This document shows positions 23,968 to 35,281 of a DNA stretch of 64,000 nt, in pieces. The position numbers and the translations under genes are program-made. The stretch's first letter is position 1. Every line of letters starts with the position of its first letter. The DNA comes from Siphonodentalium dalli. Lineage: Eukaryota > Mollusca > Scaphopoda > Gadilida > Siphonodentaliidae. The stretch covers positions 56,799,420 to 56,863,419 of the forward strand of contig CP136062.1 in assembly GCA_032622095.1 (NCBI GenBank), written 5' to 3'. Under the pieces are notes generated by a model. That model had not been told where the DNA came from and did no database searches. It saw only the letters and a list, made by a program, of their open reading frames with translations.

Positions 23968-24939
23968 CTTGAAATGCAGTTTTTCTGAACAGTCTTCCTT
24001 GATTAAAGTGATGTGAAACACTCCGGCAGACAACGGGCAGAGTGATCAAATAGAAATTAAGAATAATCTTTCTCAAAGTAGTTATTTGTTACGAATATTA
24101 ATCTAAATGGATGATACACAACGTCATTCTTATATATTAGTTAAATGCAATGACTCTCGATGGCGAAATCATTTTTGTTTAATTATAGCCGATAGTTGCG
24201 CCCCGAATCGAGATGTAAATATTTAAAATTTGGAGTAGTTCAGACGATGTTCTCTATGAAGTGGTGTGGTAGATTTTTTTGGAAATTTTCAGTGATGTTA
24301 GTAGAATGATAACATTCCCCAGGTTGGCAAAGTGCCTGAGCACTAACTTATCAATTTTTCGCACCCGAAAAAGTCCATAACAAGTCCATAATATGTCTTT
24401 AAGCATATATATAAATCTCCGAAAACCAAAATTCTAAAGCATTAAACGATTTCTTGAAATGCAGTTTTTCTGAACAGTCTTCCTTGATTAAAGTGATGTG
24501 AAACACTCCGACAGACACCGGGCAGAGTGATCAAATAGAAATTAAGAATAATCTTTCTCAAAGTAGTTATTCGTTACGAATATTAATCCAAATGGATGAT
24601 ACACAACGTCATTCTTATATATTAGTTAAATGCAATGACTCTCGATGGCGAAATCATTTTTGTTTAATTATAGCCGATAGTTGCGCCCCGAATCGAGATG
24701 TAAATATTTACAATTTGGAGTAGTTCAGACGATGTTCTCTATGAAGTGGTGTGGTAGATTTTTTTGGAAATTTTCAGTGATGTTAGTAGAATGATAACAT
24801 TCCCCAGGTTGGCAAAGTGCCTGAGCTCTAACTTATAAATTTCTCGCACCCGAAAAAGTCCATAACAAGTCCATAATATGTCTTTAAGCATATAATATAT
24901 AAATCTCCGAAAAAAAAAATTCTAAAGCATTAAACGATT
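23968..24939 (+). repeat. Recent head-to-tail duplication, 485-bp unit
   Basis: 23968-24452 and 24453-24939 are nearly identical, differing at scattered single bases and short indels in A and AT runs. The junction is direct, with no spacer. Confidence 0.95.
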
Positions 24940-24950
24940 TGCTATATTTC

Positions 24951-25073
24951 CAGGGCATATATTTCATCTGATTTTGCGAGAATCCATATATACTTTTTCA
25001 CGAGAATCCAGGGTAATTTGCGAGAATATTTACGAGAATCTAGATTTGGATTCTCGCCGAAATATAAGCCCTG
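24951..25073 (+). mobile_element. 123-bp MITE with CAGGGC ends
   Basis: CAGGGCATATATTTC at the left pairs with CAGGGCTTATATTTC inverted at the right. ATTTC flanks both ends (24946-24950 and 25074-25078). The interior repeats GCGAGAATCC-like motifs. The ends look hAT-like but the duplication appears to be 5 bp, so the superfamily is open. Confidence 0.55.
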
Positions 25074-25078
25074 ATTTC

Positions 25079-27600
25079 ACTCTGAAGTGTGCCTAAATGG
25101 CATAAATTGTACCGTGGTTCCCATGTTCGCCAAAGTGGCATAAATTTATTTCAGGATAATACTAATTTTAGGCATTCATTTATATCACTGATATCAGGAC
25201 AATAAATAGCCATTTCCATTGCATGGAACAAAGAGCGTTATTGTTTATCGGTGTTGTTTTTGGAAGTGGTGGTAGTTAAATTTTATACATTTCGACCCCC
25301 AATAAGTATTTCCGAACAAATTAATTATTAACAAGCGTGACATGACATCATTGACGAAGATAATTAACACCGATCTACAAGCAATTAAAGTCTTAAAATG
25401 AGCTAAAATTTAACATTTTCTTTAAAAAATTTACATTTTTATCTCTCGCGACATAATTGTCACCAATAAAAACAAATTTGATTCATCGTGGAAGTTAGTC
25501 GGTGACTATAAATAATGTCACCATTCAACTGAATGTTGTTGAGCATATTTCAACCAATTTTGGAAGTTTAAATGAATATTTTCTTCGCACGCAAAGTAAA
25601 ATTGACAAATTTCAGGATTTTAGCCTGCTTCGTTGGGACCAAAATTTGTTGTGCACACTCAAGAAACGTCTACCGACACTCGCTAGGCCAAATTATGCCA
25701 TGACCATGCTATAAACTAGCTTGAAATTGGCAAAACAATGAATTTTTTTTGGTTGAAATATTTACATGGGAATCTCCAGTCCATATATAGGCATAGAGAA
25801 CGATTATTTTTCGATAAAAACGAAAATAATGCGAAATGAAACTCGGCACTCGTCAGAATGGTGAAGAATAACATACGAGTCTTGTTATATGCGAAAATTT
25901 GACCTCATTCGATAAATTAGTCTCGTAATTAAGGAATCAATGGCGCTCGGACATGTGGAATTCCGTCGCACTGTTAGTGTTACTGTACATGGCAGACGCA
26001 ATTTTGAAATGTAAACACGCATCAAACACGCATCAAATTTACCTTTTGTGAGAATAACAAAAGCGCAACCTTGATCAAAGTAATACAATACACAACAACA
26101 CATAGAATAAAACTGATATAAACACGGTATAAGTGAGAATAAGACGCGTATTCAGACGTGGAATTTGACAACATTTCTTCGCTTCGACGCTATAAATATA
26201 TCTGATCCAGATAACCGAGATGCAGCTATCTGATTGGAAACAAATACCAAGCAATAATCTTAACGTTTCATAATCGAACTGCGGACCTGATAATTATCGA
26301 AATATGTAGGCGAAATAATTTTTAATTAGTTAATCACATGATAGAGACATCAACACACTCTTAAAGACGCAATACAGCGCCAATTAATGTCATTATTTAA
26401 CTGGGTCGGTGTTTGTTGTTATCATTATTGCTTCGTTTTTAGTAAGACCATTGTATCTGTTTTGCGCACGTCACTTTCCATATTTGGAATTTCCATATAT
26501 GGGATTTGTGTTAACCTCAATACCGATCAAGTTATCTTAGCATAAACATAAAATATATTGTAATTTATGCAACTACGACCCTGGTAACCCTGATAACTAA
26601 TAAAATATACCGGCCAATTCATTTTAAGATCGTTATTTCACTTTGCTTTAGGCATAAATACACTCTTAAACGCACATAAACGACCCATTGACGTTAAATT
26701 AAATATACTCGGTATTTATTAATATTAGTTTTTTATTGCTCAGTATAGAGTTAGACCCTTGACACATGTCAATATATTTGGGCTGAATTCATATGATGCG
26801 GTATTATTCCTCGAAATAAACAACAAAGCCGTCGTTACTTCGAAATGTCGTTTGGGCTAACATTTACACAAATCCTCCGTGTGTTCTCCTCAATTGACAC
26901 ACAGGTTCTCAGTCGACACACAGGTTATCCCAGAAACAGGTGTGAAATAAACAGCCAAGGTTTGGCTGAAACTATAGCAATTGAAAAGCGTATTGTTTCA
27001 AAGTGAGAAAACAGTTTCTACAACCCCAACATCTTCAGAGTTGAGGAGAGTTGGTATTAAATCGACATTTCCAGGGTTGATCTGCATCATCGATTTTTGT
27101 GAAACCCACTTAAAGTGATACGCGCGCGGTCCCGGGTCACATCGATTCAGAAACACTCGGCATAGCGTGGCAGAGTTCCAATAAAATGCTATGCATATCG
27201 CATTTCTTGTTTTTTCTTTTTCTTTTTTTTTGTTATTGAAAAAATAAAATTAATAACAAGAGAGGAAACGACAAAATATTAATGCTCAGTCCAAGAAATA
27301 GAGGATCGTAACTCATCCATGTCCTGGCCTATTTAACTACCTGTGACATGCCCGTAGAACAACTTTAAAGGGACACATAGTGTTCGGGTATTTTAAATAA
27401 CAATTATGTTCAACTTGAGATTAGTTGCATACAGTTTGTTCCGCACGTGGCAGCACATGGTTTTTATTTAGCTAAAACAATGGTGATAACAGTTGGCAGT
27501 TTTAATTCCGTAAGCTACGTTATTTCGTGACCCTATCCCTATCCATGCTGCTTAACATTTTGCCAGGATGTAATCTCAGACCAATACCCGAGAAAATTCG
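25079..27600. other. Long non-coding stretch
   Basis: No exon with a recognisable domain and no repeat with clean ends was seen in 2.5 kb of AT-rich sequence. Confidence 0.4.
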
Positions 27601-27611
27601 TCCAGTGTTAA

Positions 27612-28134
27612 AGGGTTACTCTACGCCATTTTCAATAAATTCCCGGTGATAACAACGATCTAATATCGATAATATATAGACAATTAAGTAATTTGAGTCG
27701 AAGATGTATTTTGTAAACGTTCAGGTTAATAGGTTATCTTAAAATCAAAGTTAATAGTTTTATATATATTAAATTACGAATTTCCGTGTACAAGACGTAA
27801 TCAAAATAATTCACGGATAGTTGATTGGGCAACGCGTGGCACACATGCTTATATAAAAAAAAGTATGTTGATACGGGCGTAAACTCAAGCCACTCACTGA
27901 CTAGTGACTATACAATGACTTAAATTATTATGCATATAATATAACTTGTACTTGATACATTTGCTTGAAAACTGTCCAAAAATTACTCGACAACACTTTT
28001 ATTTTCGATTTCCGGCTAATCTGCTATCCGTAACGTTACTTCGACAGACTTTCAAATAATGGAAATATGGTTACCTTATTCTACGACTCAGAGACTATAG
28101 AAACCAAAAATAAACATTTGAGTACAGTATCCCT
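27612..28134 (+). mobile_element. TTAA-flanked MITE family 2, copy 2
   Basis: Homologous to 23026-23616 from end to end but about 70 bp shorter. TTAA at 27608-27611 and 28135-28138. Confidence 0.8.
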
Positions 28135-28659
28135 TTAAGTACGATTCGGGCAGACCATTTTCAGAACCATCAAGTATATATGAGCGTCGTGTCGTCCGCA
28201 TATTGTGTTAGTTTGTATTCTGAACCGTTTGTAAATTGTATTGTTTTAGAGTGTCATCAGCCAATACTTCGGTGAAGTGAAGGAATTTACGGGAATATTG
28301 GTGGTCGTCTCTCCCAGCGCGAATATGACCATTAATCAGAAAAGATGCGCTGCATTCTCGCACAAAACTGATAGCATATACCGCTTTGTATGACGTCGCT
28401 AGTTTGTAAAACGTTATCAAAATGGAGATGGGACGCCAATTTGTTATCATTAGCCTATCTGTGTCGTTTCTGTGGATCAAATTTAAACTTGACACATACA
28501 CAAAAAAAACCCATTGAAAATTATTAATTTAGTGACTGTTAAATGGGGCGAAGATCAGACAAAAATAATTTAACGATTTATTTTGCGATATTAGTACAAT
28601 TTGCGAATGTCAAGCAAGTCATGGCTTTTGAAATATAATTTAAAACTAGACATTCCTTA

Positions 28660-29100
28660 TTGCACTTAAGCGTAAGTACATCCGTATTGCGCTTAAGCGC
28701 AATTAATATCTCCTTCATGAGATAAACCCTATGCAAATAGTAGAATCCTCATAGGTCCACCTGTGGACAATCAACATGTCACAAATAAACTCCACCAAAT
28801 GTAATATGGACTACACAATTTGATTTACAGGGAGTTTATATGATGTGGCTTGCGATTAAGCGCAATAAGGAAGATTTTCAATTGCAATTAAGCACAATTA
28901 GCTCTTATTGCACTTAAGCGCAATAAGAATATTCCTTAATGCTCTTAAGTGCAATTAGAGACTCCCGTTTGTGCTTAAGCGCAATAAGATATTCATTATT
29001 GCACTTGAGCGCAATTAAATATTTCCTTGTTGCTTTTAAGCGCAATTAGATCTTCCCATATTGCACTTAAGCGCAATTAGAGATTCCGTATTTTGCTTAA
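28660..29100 (+). repeat. Periodic array of TTGCRCTTAAGYGCAA palindromes
   Basis: About eleven copies of a 16-bp palindrome (best form TTGCGCTTAAGCGCAA) are seen; from 28850 on they are spaced about 30-32 bp apart, with the intervening bases (TTAGAGATTCC-like) also loosely repeated. The palindromic core is better kept than the spacers. See findings. Confidence 0.85.
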
Positions 29101-29159
29101 AGATTCATAATCCGAACTAACGTTCACAAAATACTATGTCCTTAGTTTCGATGCTCAAA

Positions 29160-29540
29160 GGTATTTGAATCAAGTCGAGGAACAAAGTTCGGACTGATCA
29201 GGTATCGATTTTTGAAATCTATTATTTTTCAGTGATAATTTTTAGTGACCAAGTAAAAGGTTGACGAGAAGACGGTCTCGGACCAAATTGTGGATGAAGA
29301 TGGATAACTTTAAGTCTCTCTAATATCAAGTGGCTATTTTCTGTCAGATAATTGACAAACCAGCAAACATTTGTTGAACAAAATGTTGATAAATAATAGT
29401 TTTTTGGGCAATTTAGTTGACTGTGTTTAGCATTATTTTTGGGCAATTAAATCGATTCTGATAACTGGAGCCGCATTAAAAAAAACGTTGTGGTTGTTGG
29501 AATCTGATAATATGGGGACCATCGAATCGGATTGAGTATA
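29160..29540 (+). repeat. Dispersed repeat, copy 1
   Basis: Shares GGATGAAGATGGATAACT, TTTGTTGAACAAA and ATATGGGGACC..(A/T)TCGAATCGGATTG-like motifs in the same order with 37918-38210. Ends are not defined. Confidence 0.55.
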
Positions 29541-30217
29541 CTTAAGCTAAATTATTTAGTAAGTGTCAATTTGGCTTCCCATATACATGTACATGTATGT
29601 TTGGTCTTGTTAATAAAGTACCTCAAGATATTACAGGAAAATAAAAACAAACATCGCATCAAAATCAATACCAGTGACGTTGTAGATTTATTGTAGTATA
29701 AGATACTAATTCGTTGTACTTAGTCAATCAGTTTAGGATAATTTACCGTCATGTAGAACGGCCGTGGAGCCAGCAAAATGAATCAATTAACTGGATTACG
29801 GTAAAAATTTATCCATGTCAGGATTGGGAACGCTGAGAATGGGCGTGTCGTGAATCGGAACACTCCGAAAACAAAACAGGAACGTATGGTAGTGTCACTT
29901 TGAATACATTATGTCAGGCTAAAATCGCGTATTTTGATCAACTTTATTTTTAAAGTAACGATGGGTTGTTTGCGGATACACATAAGCAATTTGTTCTACA
30001 AAACATCTCTGTCGTTTCGAAATTCACATTTGTACACAACACTTTTCGTCTGTGTGTGTGGATTTGAGTGAGCAAACCCTTGTAATCTTGTAATTGGTGC
30101 AGTGTGCTATGTAATAAAGAATAAGTAAGCGAAGAGTAAAATACCATAGAAACAAATCCCATCATTTAATTGTGTCATCCCACGAGTTGCTCCCTCAATA
30201 TACACCAATTAGTAAAC
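29541..30217. other. Non-coding stretch
   Basis: Nothing recognised apart from possible 5' flanking sequence of the exon at 30218. Confidence 0.35.
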
Positions 30218-30417
30218 ATGGTCGTGCATGGAAAATCGAGCAAAACTTTCGCGGAATCGGATCTTCTACCGCTCGGAATGGGAATTTTGCTCCGGCGGAA
30301 TGAGATTTCGAAGAATATATCCCCCATAGCTGCCGGCAAGGTCCGCAACTTCATTTTTGGCATGGGGGTTATTTGTATGCTTGTAGTTATTGCGTGTTCC
30401 CAATATGGTAACTATTT
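30218..30417 (+). CDS. Possible first exon of a signal-anchored membrane protein
   Basis: An ATG in good context (AAACATGG) opens 66 codons plus two bases, ending at a possible donor TATG|GTAACT. The peptide has a charged, Arg-containing cytosolic-type head, then a hydrophobic segment NFIFGMGVICMLVVIACSQY near its end, which is the layout of a type II signal anchor as in Golgi glycosyl- or sulfotransferases. No catalytic domain is visible and no following exon was found, so this could be a chance frame. The frame extends 16 codons upstream and 21 codons beyond the donor without a stop, so the splice is inferred, not required. Confidence 0.3.
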
Positions 30418-31471
30418 TTTTCAAGTTAGTATAAGAAGCTGGATTATATTTATTTTGTCCATACAAGTTCACAAAACTTAATCATATAAGTTATGTTTTA
30501 TGGGTATGTCAAGTATAATAAAATGCCCAGCGAAAATCTTATGTGTTTCGTGAACAATATATTCAAAGATGTTTCTAAATACAATATATCGATTCTCCAA
30601 GGTGACGAATTCCCGGCGTTTCTCGGTTTGGTTAAGTCCACGTCAGCTAGTAGTTCAGACAAAACACTTAATATTACTCATTGATAAGAAATGCGGACGC
30701 CTTATCTGCCGAACCAAAATAATATACTGGTACAGTACTGATTATAAAATGAACAGCGTTTTGGAATCCATAAATAACAGTCTATATAATTTCTTTTGGA
30801 ATAGATAGAATAAACAGAAAACAGTTATGTGCCGACTATTTGCACGGAGGTTCGAAGATGATATTAATGTTGAACACGCCATGACAATTACCTGGATACG
30901 ACGTGTAATCTACAAACAATCGAAATTGGCTTCACTATATGCAATGACACCCCTTTCTTACACGATTCATTCTTTTCACTATCAATGCAAATTATAGTGT
31001 AAAGCAAACAGTCAAGTTCACAACTCCCTTTCCGAAGAGATGTTTTCGGCACATGGTTTAAATTTATGTTATTAGATAAATCAAATTATGCTATTATGGC
31101 ATCAATTATCTGGAAAAAGGTTCGTCAATCAACTTTAAATGGCAGAGAGAAATTTATAAATGACCTATTCCAATCAGATAATAAATTATATACCCCACAC
31201 ACGTTATATACAAATTTCAACATCCGCATCGATTTCATAACAACCAATAGCACAAAGCGACAATATATGCCATTGACAAGTTCTATTAATCAACCCTTAA
31301 TCCATATGCATGTACCGTACCCATGCCTACCCAACATTCCAACTTCGATAATATGTGACTTAAAAGGGGGCCAATTATTTTTTACAAAATTCTAGCAAGT
31401 TGGAAAACTATGCCGAATGCATGCACAAAAATGGGAATCCGAAATATGCGAGAAGACAGATAATCTATTGG
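30418..31471. other. Non-coding or unrecognised
   Basis: A 109-codon frame at 31066-31395 has no recognisable domain and AT-driven composition, and is not called. Confidence 0.35.
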
Positions 31472-31924
31472 TTATAAGCAACTAAATACTTGAAATTATG
31501 CCCCTTGGCATTTGTGTAGGGAAACTCGAGTCAGCATAACAAAAAATACCGGCCGCTGAATGGTGTATAATATCTTCGGTTGTTTAATGTGAAAGAAAAA
31601 AGAAATTCATAAGCTATGTTAATTCCTCGGCCATTTGTGTGGGATTGTTCGTCAAGCGGCTACATTGGTCGCCAAATTTGGTAGGGGTGGGGGTATTTTT
31701 CTATATTGAAATTTTGTGCACAAAAGGGGGTAGTTGTGGAAATGCCAATTTATTTCCAGGAATAAGTATGGTGAGGCACCGTTTCTTTTTTGACAACTTA
31801 TGTCCGACGTGGAGTTCTACACGCAGAAATATTTAAAGTTTGGCTCAGTAGGGCAATGAATCGTGGGGATGGCTTAACCCTAACACTGTCGCCTATGGGA
31901 AATATTTAGTTGATTGTAACCTAT
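31472..31924 (+). repeat. Direct duplication, copy 1 (full)
   Basis: Nearly identical to 32826-33190, which lacks about 105 bp (31743-31846) found here. Shared landmarks include TTATAAGCAACTAAATA at the start and GTTGATTGTAACCTAT at the end. Confidence 0.95.
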
Positions 31925-32825
31925 AGGCAAAAATCGTGTTTTGTGGTATCATCGGATTGTAGGGCAACGAAGTACAGATTTTGGCCACCAATCAAATCAA
32001 ATCCAAGAGTGAACAAAGTTAGGGACCCAAAGCGTGTCGCAGCGCCCCATAATCTGACAAATTAACCCTTTGCAACAAAAAACAGATTTAATGCCAAAAC
32101 ATGGGTGTTATGTTAAAATGAATTATTTGGAACATATAGTGCACATTTAATGTCGAAAAGTGGACAAACGAGCCAAGCAGCCGCTCGTCGTGTTTAGTGA
32201 TCCGACTATTCTCGATCTGTTATTGGGAGTGGACCGGGAAATTCTAAGGGACACAGCGAACCCCAGTTTCGAGTCCGAAAAATCGAGGGGGGTGGGGTAA
32301 TTCAAGTTACAAATTTGTCATTTCCTTCAATGTAATGAAATGCGACTTTTTTTGCGTCTTGAAGACTGTTATTACTGGCATCCAGTTACATTGCCAAATC
32401 GGCGTCATTATATGTCCCTGTGTGTTTCCCGCGACCAAAACAAACGATTTTCGACTCGAAAATAGCGCTTTTGGGGTATTTATGTTGTTTTTAATAATCC
32501 AGTTACATATTTATCTCAAGTACACTTCACAGCCACACGACTTCTATTTAAAAATAGACCGTTGTCATGTAAGACACAAAACAGGAAAAATTTAGCTAGA
32601 GTCCCAATGGTGTGGTGTCTGTAGTGAGTTAAAGTGGAACATAGGTGCTCCGACAAAGTTTTATTTTGCGCCCAATGTCTGGAACAGTGGGGTTAAATAC
32701 AACCCAATACAGGGAGAAGTGGTGTAGTTCTAGTCTGGAAAGCACGTTTTGTATTAATATTATGTTTTCTGTGACAATTTGATATATGTTCAAGCAAAAA
32801 TACACACATTTTGGTTGCGTATAGC
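31925..32825. other. Spacer between duplicated blocks
   Basis: No gene or repeat recognised. Confidence 0.4.
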
Positions 32826-33190
32826 TTATAAGCAACTAAATATTTGAAATTATGCCCCTTGGCATTTGTGTAGGGAAACTCGAGTCAGCATAAAAAAAAT
32901 ACCGGCCGCTGAATGGTGTAAAATATCTTCGGTTGTTTAATGTGAAAGAAAAAAGAAATTCATAAGCTATGTTAATTCCTCGGCCATTTGTGTGGGATTG
33001 TTCGTCAAGCGGCTACATTGGTCGCCAAATTTGGTAGGGGGTGGGGATATTTTTCTATATTGAAATTTTGTGCACAAAAGCGGGTAGTTGTGGAAATGGA
33101 AAAGTTTGGCTCAGTAGGGCAATGAATCGTGGGGATGGCTTAACCCTAACACTGTCGCCTATGGGAAATATTTAGTTGATTGTAACCTAT
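32826..33190 (+). repeat. Direct duplication, copy 2 (internally deleted)
   Basis: Matches copy 1 except for the missing inner segment, where GTGGAAATG joins directly to AAAGTTTGGCTC. Confidence 0.95.
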
Positions 33191-33204
33191 TGTGTATCTA
33201 TCAG

Positions 33205-33310
33205 CTTTCAATTACGATGACGCGCGCGTTGCGGTAGCCAAATACGTATGTTCTCACGCCGCGAGCGTTTAAATAAATATTTAGTATTCGAACGCCAATG
33301 CTACAATTCA
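33205..33310 (+). repeat. Dispersed repeat fragment
   Basis: GCGAGCGTTTA.ATA..TATTTA and ATTCGAACG followed by GCTACAATTCA also occur at 41870-41965. Confidence 0.55.
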
Positions 33311-33991
33311 TTGTCACATACATCTTTTAGATAGGTTTGTCCGATTGTTGAGCTCGATACAGGTTTACCAATGAGTGACACGGAGCTGTCGTTATGCATT
33401 TTAAATAAGATTCTGGAAGCATCGTTGCTGGTGTCAGTCGATATTTTTTTCTATATAATGTGAACAACATCGGAAACTTGTATACCATATGCTACTTAAT
33501 ATGTGTTCAACATTTTCCGCACATATATGCACGATGTCTGTCGATAACATTCATTGACCTAGGACTGCGTTCGGCCTAACTGTTTTCACGAACAACCTTG
33601 GGAATGGCTGTGTTACCTGTGTGGGTTGGACGAGTATCATATTCTATTAAATGTATTCAGTAGGATGGCTCCAGCGTCCTTGGCAACGCATGGCAAACAT
33701 TGTGTAAACAATATGTCACTCAAGCGACTTGCTGACTACAAGATGAAACCCGCCGGGATGTCGTACAACCATGCTATAGTATAATTATGTAGCTATCGGG
33801 TATGCATACGCCCAGACAATGGAACAAGTCATTTTCTCGCGAAACGATGTCAAGTTTAAACAAGGCGTGGACCTTGATTGCTGGTGTCATACCCCGACCA
33901 AATGCGTACAATGAATATAGTTTTAATGACAAGCCAAAGTCATTCTTGTTTGACAAAACTGTCATCAGTGTTGACGCCGTGGATGTTTTAA

Positions 33992-34383
33992 CCCTTTACC
34001 CAACAAACCGGCCAAAACCGGCCAAATAAAGCTTCAACAGCCTAAAATATCTTCGGTCTGTCTCAATAGAACCATACAAATATGGATATCATTGGAACCG
34101 CCTCCTTGACCACATTGTGATAGTTACAGTTATGCCCTGTGCCAATGCATTCTCTTATATATGCGAGTCGACCATAGGTCGCCTCGCATATATAAGAGAA
34201 TGCATTGGCCTAAAAATAATATTTTTTTAACACTTTTTACCATTTTTTCTTACATTCTTTAACAATTTTATAATTGTTAATGTGTTAAGCCAATGCATTC
34301 TCTTATATATGTGAGGCGACCTATGGTCGACTCGCATATATAAGAGAATGCATTGGCACAGGGCCATTCTGTTGGGTAAAGGG
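33992..34383 (+). mobile_element. piggyBac-like MITE with nested hairpins, copy 2
   Basis: Same 392-bp length and structure as copy 1 at 5096, here with intact TTAA on both sides (33988-33991 and 34384-34387). Both internal ~69-bp palindromes are kept, with one mismatch (ATGTGAG) in the second. Confidence 0.92.
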
Positions 34384-34905
34384 TTAAAAAGTGTCCGAGC
34401 CACTTGCTTATTGTCAGTTGTATCGAGTTACACATCAACTGTCGTCACAAACACTTTGTGGGTACTGGTCAATATTTATGAGGAGTGATACGTGTTTCAA
34501 TCCGGCATTGGAGGCTGTCGGTACTCCCAGTTCACGATAACTTATTACAGGCCATCGATCTTTTTGGTTCATTTAAAAATGCCTATTCATGTTTGTATAA
34601 TAAAATGTCATATCTCTGTTGTTGAGTCAGGTGGGATTCTATTTAATATTCCGAGGGATCCCATGGATCAACTGCAGCTACGTCCCTTTTGGAAAGCATA
34701 TATATAGTTACCCCCATTATATGGGCAATATCATGGTGTGGTTTAAAGTCAACTGAGTCCATGCATGTCAGGATGAGGGAGGGGAGGGGTGCAACAATAA
34801 AACAGAATTTATGTCGTATTTTTCAATAGAAATGATATATAGCAATCTCTGTGATAACGATGTGGTTTAATATATTCAAGTGGCATCGTCCATGTTACAC
34901 TTTTA

Positions 34906-34933
34906 CCCGAGCTACGGCGGGCAACCCTGCTAG
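34906..34933 (+). mobile_element. Helitron-like 3' end
   Basis: CCCGAGCTACGGCGGG can pair CCCG with CGGG; CAACCCTG and then CTAG follow, with T next. It matches in form, and partly in sequence, the minus-strand end at 3921. The element would extend leftward; its start was not found. Confidence 0.45.
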
Positions 34934-35281
34934 TTTATTATATGTTCAACTACCCATTTGGTGTATGTTGAATTAAATCTCATCCTACGACGTAGGACCA
35001 CACCCTAAGGAAACCGCCTCATTGGTAACGGTCATGCTTAATGTGACAATAGCCAAATTCACAATAAAGCTCACTAGGAAAACGTTGGCAAAACCATTTA
35101 ATAGGAACAACATAATCATTAGATTGGGAATGTAAGGCTAAACAAAAAAAAAGAGTTTTGGTTCTCGGGCAATTTTTTTGTTCAAATCAATGCGGGAGGG
35201 AGGGTTTTATTTTTATTTTTTATTTTTTTCTGCACATAGTAAGCATGGACAAAGATACCTTCCTATGTCTAGTAATAACCA

